A DNA stretch of 12,269 nt. It comes from JAKLQJ01 sp964534135 (GTDB lineage Bacteria; Elusimicrobiota; Elusimicrobia; Elusimicrobiales; UBA9959). The position numbers were made by a program, and so were the translations under genes. Shown here piece after piece: positions 7,901 to 12,269 of this stretch. Below the pieces are notes generated by a model. The model saw only the letters and a list, made by a program, of their open reading frames with translations, was not told where the DNA came from and searched no databases. Each line of letters begins with the position of its first letter. The first letter of the stretch is position 1. Where the stretch lies: contig CAZHQC010000069.1 of the NCBI GenBank assembly GCA_964534135.1, positions 1 to 12,269 of the forward strand, written 5' to 3'.

Positions 7901-8412
7901 GTTTTCATGAACATGGGCAGAACCACATTGTCCGCATCGATAATGGCTTTAGCAAGCTTAGAGTCCATATTCATGCTCTGATTAATTTCTTCCACGGCTT
8001 TTAAAAATTCAGAATCCTTGCCTTTTTCTTTTATTTTTTTATCATCTAAAAGTTGCGTATATTTTTCTTTTAGAAATTTTGTAGCCTTTAAACCGTCATT
8101 TTTTTCTTCTTCGGAAAAAAGAATATTAAGGCCTATTACCGATGGTTTTGAGGGGGCGCTTGAAAGCCAAACAATCATATCGCTCATTTTATCTCTTGAC
8201 CACGGCCAACGGCCTATTTTTGATATGCTTTCGTCGTCTATTTCTATGATGGCAAATTCGGTTTTTGGAAGATTTTCAGCTCTTAATTTTGACCTAAAAT
8301 CATAAAATTTTGACTCGATGGTTTCAATTCCTGAACCTGTAAAATAGAAAAAGAGAGTTAAAAAAGATAATAAGATTCCCCAAAGCGCGTTTGAGAATAT
8401 AAATTTTTTCAT
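4927..8412 (-). CDS. CHASE2-domain transmembrane Ser/Thr protein kinase with long Pro/Thr-rich tail
   Basis: Receptor-type Hanks kinase, 1161 residues. TM helix 1 at about 7-25, then a periplasmic CHASE2 sensor (about 28-365) and three closely spaced helices (371-391, 395-418, 427-443), the standard CHASE2 arrangement. Positive residues support the topology. Next is a cytoplasmic TPR-like helical stretch (about 490-540) and the kinase domain (about 572-837): G-loop GKGSMG 579-584, K601 in VAIK, E624, HRDIKPAN 697-704, DFG 717-719, activation-loop threonines 729-737, SPE 742-744. All catalytic residues are present. Residues 838-1161 are a low-complexity Pro/Thr/Ala/Lys/Gln-rich tail, probably disordered, ending in an acidic segment around TFEKTLPLIYPEEDEK. 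The start has an AGAGGGG site. The start overlaps the upstream kinase stop by 1 base (TAATG), and the stop overlaps the PP2C start by 4. The CHASE2 ligand is unknown. Confidence 0.93.
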   Translation of the reverse strand: MKKFIFSNALWGILLSFLTLFFYFTGSGIETIESKFYDFRSKLRAENLPKTEFAIIEIDDESISKIGRWPWSRDKMSDMIVWLSSAPSKPSVIGLNILFSEEEKNDGLKATKFLKEKYTQLLDDKKIKEKGKDSEFLKAVEEINQSMNMDSKLAKAIIDADNVVLPMFMKTDNLMTKPEDAPSWIQKFALETEDSDDEEGFIIEGSAMTVPIEVLSSSAAGIGHVNVFSEPDGTIRREYPFIAYDMDVFPSFALEVVRKYLKRNSDEIIIIPGHGINIGKYTIPLDASSSMLVSYNDEETSFKTYSFYDVINGKVVPEAFRDKIVLIGPTAQGIGSLYVTPLEKNLSAVKFTANIVENILHNNYIVRPTWSFYAELALILLVAIFIIFILPKLKALIGAILAGVLLGAMVAGGIFLFVSKGEWLKITHPSFLLIAGYIFIVSKRFFTTEKSKELVEVGAIETNKMLGLSFQGQGMLDLSFEKFRLCPIDDNMKDSLYNLALDFERKRQFNKAVAVYEHISKKDPKYKDIDKKIETLQKASDGAVFGGSLAGPSQDSTILVDGASTTPTLGRYEITKELGKGSMGIVYLGKDPQINRQVAIKTLRFEEGIDEAQLKALKDRFFREAQAAGNLSHPNIIKVYDAGEDQEIAYMAIELLKGKDLKTWTPKKNLLPMDKVCEYIHHCADALDYAHKNGVIHRDIKPANIMLLEDGNIRIVDFGIARIQESSKTATGTVLGTPYYMSPEQISGKKVDGRADIFSLGVTLFELLTGEKPWKGGDAVGTLFFQIASDPYPDPLKIRPDLPKGIIAVIDKALKKNPDERYQEAGQMAADIKAVMENKTPTNAGTPSGQTTQTTAPQTVKASLTKSMDAKPVAATKQPAMTTVQTVQPKSAPTIKLNPMQPQVKPAQAKPTITPVQSKPAVSPLTPAQAPKPTQTAPMASMTPALDPMAPPKTEVQTKPAALTPLQTAKPLTESVKNIKEISKVIPLTPPEKKEPVNAPEKKSDELLKSQTLTPEPLGKPAEKSTEIKKEPSAAQQPAVVKSLKDTAPQEENSIKLEPQQNLGKTQTVAPSAENNIPTIKKTEIPNEKDINNLGEGPVKQAPLSEALMGQPASLTPTTENKPADTQEPADKPDTNNDSTDGGEMTFEKTLPLIYPEEDEK

Positions 8413-10541
8413 TAAAGATACCCCTCTTTGTGGTAGTTTAAAATTTCATCAATAAAAGCAATGTTCATCATGATAAGCAGCAATAGGGAAATAATGAGAA
8501 AACCGCCTGTTTGAAGAGCTGTTTCCTTGAAAGATAGAAGAAAAATGGAGTAATACCTTTTAGTCGCTAGATGTTTTAATTCAGAATCTGTCGCCGGTTT
8601 TATTTTGGCGTCAATAGCAGCTTTATCAACTCTTTTTTTTATCGGTCTACCTTCAAAATCATATTCAGGCATCATATTGGCAAATGCTTTTATTTGTTTG
8701 TCTGCTTCTTCCATTTTTAAATTCCAGACTCTCAGTTTATCTTCTTTAGCTACTTTTTCCGTAAGAAGAGTTATTTGTGGCCCGGATAAGACAAAAAATA
8801 TCAGGAGGTTTGAAATTAAAAAGAATAAAGCTGGATTTAAAAGCACAGAAAAAGTTTTCCTACTTACACTGACTATAATACCTATAAATAGCGCGGCGAG
8901 AGTCAAGCTAAACATAAGCCGGTCGGGCTCAAGGTTAATTTCAGAAGGGACTTTAGTTATGAAATAATGATAGGTAAGGCTCACTGAAACTACAGATAGA
9001 ATTATGCCGACTATTTGTATTTTCCAATTATTTTTCATTGAAAATATTGAACCCATTATTAAACAAAAAACAGCATACGGAATAATATTGTTTTCCGTGA
9101 ATAAATTTCCCAGGGAAGCTTTTAAAATAAAGACGGTTTTACTTATCATGTCCAAATTGCCGGGAGTGAGAGCGAGGCTGCCCGCTACATAGGAAGATAG
9201 GGCAATCAGAAGCAAAGCAAAGGTATGAAAAAAAGTGAATTTTTTGGGCTTAATATGTATTGAACCAATCATAAGTCCAAGTCCCGCTATTATAAAGAAA
9301 ATTGATTTCAAAGGGCTGTTTAATAAAGGACCGAGAAAAGATTGGAGATTGCCTGTTATAATCATTTCTTTTGCGGGCAAGCAACCCATAAGGATAAAAA
9401 CCGCCATAAAAGTAATGCTTAAGGATAAGTGTAGGGCTATTTTGATGATATTGTTTATGAGTGTTAATTGGAGTTTTGGTTTTGCTTCCGGTGTGTAAAT
9501 ATCTTTTTCCTCAGGAACAACTGGGCTTTTTTCTTCGACGGGTGGCATCTGTTCAAAAGGTTTTACTATTTGTACTCGGGGTTCACTTCTTTCGAGAGAG
9601 GATTCTTTGGTTTTTTCTTTTTTTTCTTCTTCTTCGGTTTCCATTCGGGAGGTTAATTCCGGCATATCAATTAAAGTTTCAGAAGTATAAAGGCTTTTAA
9701 CATTAGCCGGATCTTTATACTTTATAAAATCAGCTTTGAGTTCCGTAGCCGTTTGATATCTATCATCGGGTTTTTTAGTCATTGATTTTTCTAAAATTTT
9801 TGAAACCCATAAAGAAGCTTCAGGCAATATTCTTATGATATTGGGCAGAGGTTCAGATACTTGTTTATGTATAACTTCGATGGATGTTTTTCCTTCAAAC
9901 GGATATCTGCCGGTTATTAAATAAAAAAATGTTGCGCCAACTGAATATAAATCCGCTCTATGATCAACCTTAAGAGCAAGACATTGTTCCGGAGACATAA
10001 AATAAGCCGTGCCAATCATTTCTCCTGCCATAGTTAATTCTTTTTCTTCAATGATGCTTCGCGCCAGACCGAAATCAACTATTTTTGCTTTTCCGGTTTC
10101 ATCCATAAGAATATTTGCCGGTTTTATATCACGATGAATAATTGTCTTTGAATGAGCGTGCTCAAGGCCTTCAAGCACCCCAATCATTATATCGCTCGCT
10201 TCCTCAATGGAAAATACGCCTTTTTCTTTTATTACGCGATCAAGACTCTGTCCGGTTATATACGACATCATTATATAGTAGACCTTGTTGTCTTCCCCAA
10301 AATTATAAACTTGAACAATATTGGGATGTTCCAATTTGGCAACAGAGCGAGCTTCCCGAAGAAAGAATTCAATATTTCTGGGATCTTTTGAAAGATTTGG
10401 CGCAAGAACTTTAATGCATACCGTTTTATCAAGGGTTAAATGCTGAGCTTTGTATACCGCGCCCATGCCGCCTTGACCTACTTTTTCAAGTATTTTACAG
10501 CCCGCAAAAGTTGTGCCCAAAAGGGGATCTTGTTCTGTCAT
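8412..10541 (-). CDS. Ser/Thr protein kinase fused to an eight-helix membrane domain
   Basis: N-terminal cytoplasmic Hanks-type kinase (about 14-274 of 709): G-loop GQGGMG 22-27, K44 in CIKVL, E63, HRDIKPAN 136-143, DFG 156-158, SPE 183-185, so catalytically complete. A charged juxtamembrane linker (275-360) includes TSETLIDMPELT and an EEEEKKEK run. The C-terminal half has about eight hydrophobic helices (366-387, 411-430, 437-457, 487-502, 508-527, 541-559, 567-587, 678-698). Positive clusters KPKK, KNNWK and SRK fall in alternate loops, consistent with N-in/C-in topology and a charged 90-residue extracytoplasmic loop (588-677). I do not recognise this membrane domain; there are no PASTA, NHL or CHASE2 features. 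The start lies 3 bases after the regulator stop with no clear Shine-Dalgarno, implying coupling. Probably a second sensor kinase responding to an envelope or membrane signal (inference). Confidence 0.9.
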   Translation of the reverse strand: MTEQDPLLGTTFAGCKILEKVGQGGMGAVYKAQHLTLDKTVCIKVLAPNLSKDPRNIEFFLREARSVAKLEHPNIVQVYNFGEDNKVYYIMMSYITGQSLDRVIKEKGVFSIEEASDIMIGVLEGLEHAHSKTIIHRDIKPANILMDETGKAKIVDFGLARSIIEEKELTMAGEMIGTAYFMSPEQCLALKVDHRADLYSVGATFFYLITGRYPFEGKTSIEVIHKQVSEPLPNIIRILPEASLWVSKILEKSMTKKPDDRYQTATELKADFIKYKDPANVKSLYTSETLIDMPELTSRMETEEEEKKEKTKESSLERSEPRVQIVKPFEQMPPVEEKSPVVPEEKDIYTPEAKPKLQLTLINNIIKIALHLSLSITFMAVFILMGCLPAKEMIITGNLQSFLGPLLNSPLKSIFFIIAGLGLMIGSIHIKPKKFTFFHTFALLLIALSSYVAGSLALTPGNLDMISKTVFILKASLGNLFTENNIIPYAVFCLIMGSIFSMKNNWKIQIVGIILSVVSVSLTYHYFITKVPSEINLEPDRLMFSLTLAALFIGIIVSVSRKTFSVLLNPALFFLISNLLIFFVLSGPQITLLTEKVAKEDKLRVWNLKMEEADKQIKAFANMMPEYDFEGRPIKKRVDKAAIDAKIKPATDSELKHLATKRYYSIFLLSFKETALQTGGFLIISLLLLIMMNIAFIDEILNYHKEGYL

Positions 10542-10544
10542 TTT

Positions 10545-11477
10545 TTAATCACGTCTATCTCTAAAATAAACACTGCCTTCTCTGCCCGGTAATTTTTTAA
10601 CGTAACCTTTAAGCTCTGTCGCTTTCTCAACAAGCTTGGCATAATGCTTGATATTTTTTGGAACGACTATCGCTACTGTCAGTGTCATTATCGGGAAATT
10701 TTTAACATTTCCCTTGCTGTCAGGTATTGTGATATGTTCCTTCTTCAGATGTTCCGGTTTGTAAAATGATTTAATTTGAGAGTCAAATTCTTCAACTATA
10801 TTTTTTGAAATGGCTTCTATATATTCTTCATCTGAAATAAATACAAAATCATCTCCGCCTATATGCCCGATAAATGATTTGGCTTTTGGAAATTGTCTTA
10901 TTTTTTCGTTGAGGATATGAGCTATTGCCCTGATTATATCGTCGCCTTTCGCATAGCCGTAAACATCATTATAGGCTTTAAAATTATCCACATCGATATA
11001 GGCAAAACCGAAATCTTCGGAGTTCTTCGTTCTTGAAAGTGTTTCGTCTTGAATAGTTGGGCTGCCGGGTAATTGGGTAAGGGGATTAAGTGAAGTATCG
11101 GTCTTTTTACGCATGAGAATTCTATTTATTCTCGCCCTAAGTTCTCCCACGTCAAAAGGCTTGGTTATGAAATCATCAGCGCCAAGTTCTAGGGTGTTTA
11201 TTTTAGTTTCCATTTGTGAGACTCCGCTTAATATTATTATGGGGATGTTTTTTGTTTTCTGAGTTTCCCGGATTTTTTTACATAGAGAAACACCATCGAT
11301 GCCCGGCATTTTAAGATCCAACAGTATAAGGTCGGGTATTTCACTTTCCAGAAAATTAAGAACTTCATCTCCATTGTATAGAGGCGTAATTTTAAAATCC
11401 TGTTGTTTTAATATGGCCGATATCAAAAGTCCTACATTCGGATCATCATCAACTATTAAAATCCTCTTTGTTTTCAA
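10545..11477 (-). CDS. Response regulator: receiver domain plus GGDDF-type GGDEF domain
   Basis: A soluble 310-residue protein. The receiver domain (about 4-120) is complete: acidic pocket D10-D12, phospho-acceptor D54 in LLDLKMPG, S84 and K106. The signature NPLTQLPG (131-138) opens a GGDEF-fold domain (about 130-305) with IDVDNFKAYNDVYG (161-174) and the active-site loop GGDDF (207-211), in which the usual Glu is Asp. The inhibitory I-site RxxD is absent (about 198-201 reads KAKS). It may make cyclic-di-GMP weakly, bind GTP as a sensor, or act as a protein-binding output; activity is unsettled. The start codon is TTG (11475-11477), chosen because the receiver begins immediately (KRILIVDDD) and AGGGGG lies 5 bases upstream. 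It is the first gene of the five-gene operon, with a promoter and leader hairpin ahead. No histidine kinase is in the window. Confidence 0.92.
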   Translation of the reverse strand: MKTKRILIVDDDPNVGLLISAILKQQDFKITPLYNGDEVLNFLESEIPDLILLDLKMPGIDGVSLCKKIRETQKTKNIPIIILSGVSQMETKINTLELGADDFITKPFDVGELRARINRILMRKKTDTSLNPLTQLPGSPTIQDETLSRTKNSEDFGFAYIDVDNFKAYNDVYGYAKGDDIIRAIAHILNEKIRQFPKAKSFIGHIGGDDFVFISDEEYIEAISKNIVEEFDSQIKSFYKPEHLKKEHITIPDSKGNVKNFPIMTLTVAIVVPKNIKHYAKLVEKATELKGYVKKLPGREGSVYFRDRRD

Positions 11478-11487
11478 CCTGTCCCCC

Positions 11488-11516
11488 TAAGTTTCCGCAG
11501 AAAACGCAGAAACTTA
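11488..11516 (-). promoter_or_regulatory. Leader-RNA hairpin abutting the Shine-Dalgarno of the response regulator
   Basis: On the minus strand, TAAGTTTCTGC (11506-11516) can pair with GCGGAAACTTA (11488-11498) around a 7-base loop. All 11 pairs form, one being U-G. The stem ends at the base where AGGGGG begins, so folding could limit ribosome access or set mRNA stability. No U-run follows, so it is not a simple terminator. A regulatory role is inferred. Confidence 0.55.
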
Positions 11517-11563
11517 AATTTATTACGGCAAATATTTCATCTGCCTATAATTATATATATAGA

Positions 11564-11592
11564 ATTATAAGAAAAACGCCTTTATAAATCAA
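11564..11592 (-). promoter_or_regulatory. Sigma-70-type promoter of the signalling operon
   Basis: On the minus strand TTGATT (11587-11592) is separated by exactly 17 bases from a perfect TATAAT (11564-11569). Transcription would start near 11557, giving a leader of about 80 bases before the TTG start at 11477. It is the best promoter match seen upstream of the five-gene operon. Confidence 0.65.
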
Positions 11593-11805
11593 TAGCGAAA
11601 AATCACATCTTGAACTAAATTTGGAATTTTAGATTAATTAGAGTAGGATAGGCGCTAAAAACATAAACAGAAAAAATAGCTATGGTGAAATACAATTTAA
11701 TCTTTTTTTGGGGAGCATAAATGGTATTTAAACTATAAAAAGTAACTTTAGTCACATTTATACGGTTCTTAATTTTTCAAATTTTTTTTATATTTTCAAA
11801 TTTCA
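11593..11805. other. A/T-rich gap, no gene seen
   Basis: This stretch between the operon promoter and the transposase remnant has frequent stops on the strands examined, many A and T runs and no recognisable protein or RNA gene. It may be decayed remains of the transposase, whose frame can be followed weakly and with several stops to about 11760. The DDE catalytic part is not recognisable here. Confidence 0.5.
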
Positions 11806-12105
11806 ATTAAGCTTTTTTTTATTGGTAAAAGTTGGGTTGAAATCCTCCTAACGCGTTTTTATTATTTTTAAGGCTTTTTCCATAAGATCAACTTTTAAAC
11901 AATGGTCGGATGTATGGCCTCTTAAGCCATGAATTATGCCTCTATTTCCATCTTTCCTGACTTTAGCGCATAATTGGTTTATTTGCCGTCACGATAGGGA
12001 AAGCTGCCCACCGGCTTCATTCCATGTTAATTGCTTGTCAAAGACCTTTTGTATTACTTTAAGCTTGTCTATTTCACGATTACTCCTAGTCAAATAATCC
12101 TCCAT
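11806..12105 (-). pseudogene. Degraded ISNCY-type transposase, N-terminal helix-turn-helix part only
   Basis: From an ATG at 12103-12105 with an excellent GAGGAGG site (5-base spacer), one frame reads MEDYLTRSNREIDKLKVIQK, then a TGA at 11989-11991. The same frame then resumes with RQINQLCAKVRKDGNRGIIH and GLRGHTSDH, reaches a TAG at 11848-11850, and resumes EDFNPTF. Pieced together this matches the N-terminal pattern of ISNCY-family integrase-core transposases: an EIDRLKVI-like helix, QxEAARQLGLSxRQ helix-turn-helix, RxxGxxGIIHxxRGRPSN, then YxDFGPT. Two nonsense codons and loss of the downstream catalytic core (normally about 300 further residues) make it a relic. Family recognition is by eye and the related IS481 group is an alternative. 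It points away from the repeat array on its 5' side, which may be the element's end. Confidence 0.7.
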
Positions 12106-12153
12106 TATTGCCTCCTCTTGGGTTTCCAAAAGAAAGTTTTAGCATTTTGACTA

Positions 12154-12265
12154 TGACATTTCTATTTAACGCATATATGACATTTTAAAAAAATTACTAC
12201 AATTTTTAAAGGGGTATGTTGCAAGTTTTTAGAAATGTCATAGTCTTAGTTTTTTAGAAATGTCA
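12154..12265. repeat. Four-copy TGACATTTCT repeat array (IS end or MITE-like)
   Basis: TGACATTTCT occurs on the plus strand at 12154-12163 and as TGACATTTTA at 12178-12187 (24-base period). Its complement AGAAATGTCA occurs at 12231-12240 and 12256-12265 (25-base period). The outer copies extend to CTATGACATTTCT and AGAAATGTCATAC. The result is a nested inverted repeat about 120 bases long between the transposase start and the window edge. Paired terminal copies are expected of transposase-binding IS ends; a MITE derived from the same element is the other reading. Confidence 0.65.
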
Positions 12266-12269
12266 TACT

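Noticed and set aside
11490..11513. Direct repeat CGCAGAAA twice at 9-base period considered as a regulator binding site
   Set aside because: It is better explained as part of the longer inverted repeat forming the leader hairpin; no independent evidence for a protein site.
11593..11805. Possible small gene or RNA between promoter and transposase relic
   Set aside because: No start with a ribosome site and sustained frame, no recognisable RNA fold; A/T-rich and stop-rich.
11989..11991. TGA as a reassigned codon (genetic code 25 or 4) in the transposase
   Set aside because: TGA is the natural stop of the CHASE2 kinase at 4927-4929, precisely overlapping the PP2C start, and a TAG also breaks the transposase frame.
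12154..12265. Regularly spaced repeats considered as a CRISPR array
   Set aside because: The units are only about 10 bases, occur in both orientations and number four; repeat and spacer sizes do not fit CRISPR.

Overview
The window looks like chromosomal DNA from a low-GC bacterium, visibly A/T-rich but not computed. Coding is dense, Shine-Dalgarno sequences of the GGAGG type are present, and groESL carries a CIRCE-like operator. No gene here fixes the phylum. The combination of a CHASE2-TPR-like-kinase protein, a membrane Ser/Thr kinase, an FHA protein and a receiver-GGDDF regulator suggests a poorly sampled Gram-negative lineage such as Elusimicrobiota, Omnitrophota or a relative; this is a guess.

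Layout. At the left edge (75-1109, +) is an MFS exporter lacking its first two helices. In-frame stops lie just upstream of a surviving piece of its motif A, so it is probably a damaged gene. A bidirectional terminator (1179-1216) separates it from convergent groEL and groES (1240-3281, -), which have a promoter and a CIRCE-like HrcA operator at 3334-3390. All remaining genes up to 11477 are also on the minus strand.

The centre of interest is a five-gene operon read from 11477 down to 3460: receiver-GGDDF regulator, Ser/Thr kinase fused to an eight-helix membrane domain, CHASE2 Ser/Thr kinase with a long Pro/Thr-rich tail, PP2C phosphatase, and tandem-FHA protein. Gene junctions are 3 nt, 1-nt overlap, 4-nt overlap and 4 nt, so translation is probably coupled. 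The set encodes phospho-Thr/Ser writers (two), an eraser and a reader, plus a two-component-type output protein. A TTGATT-N17-TATAAT promoter at 11564-11592 precedes it. The leader RNA carries an 11-bp hairpin directly beside the Shine-Dalgarno sequence of the first gene, which starts with TTG.

The right end (11806-12269) is a mobile-element graveyard. It holds an N-terminal fragment of a helix-turn-helix transposase of ISNCY type, broken by in-frame stops but with an excellent ribosome binding site. Upstream of it is an array of four TGACATTTCT-type repeats, two in each orientation, resembling IS ends or a MITE about 120 bp long.

Likely working model (inference): the two membrane kinases sense different envelope inputs, one through the periplasmic CHASE2 domain and one through the multi-helix domain. 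They phosphorylate themselves and partners, the FHA protein binds the phosphothreonines, the PP2C protein resets them, and the receiver-GGDDF protein links the module to two-component or cyclic-dinucleotide signalling.
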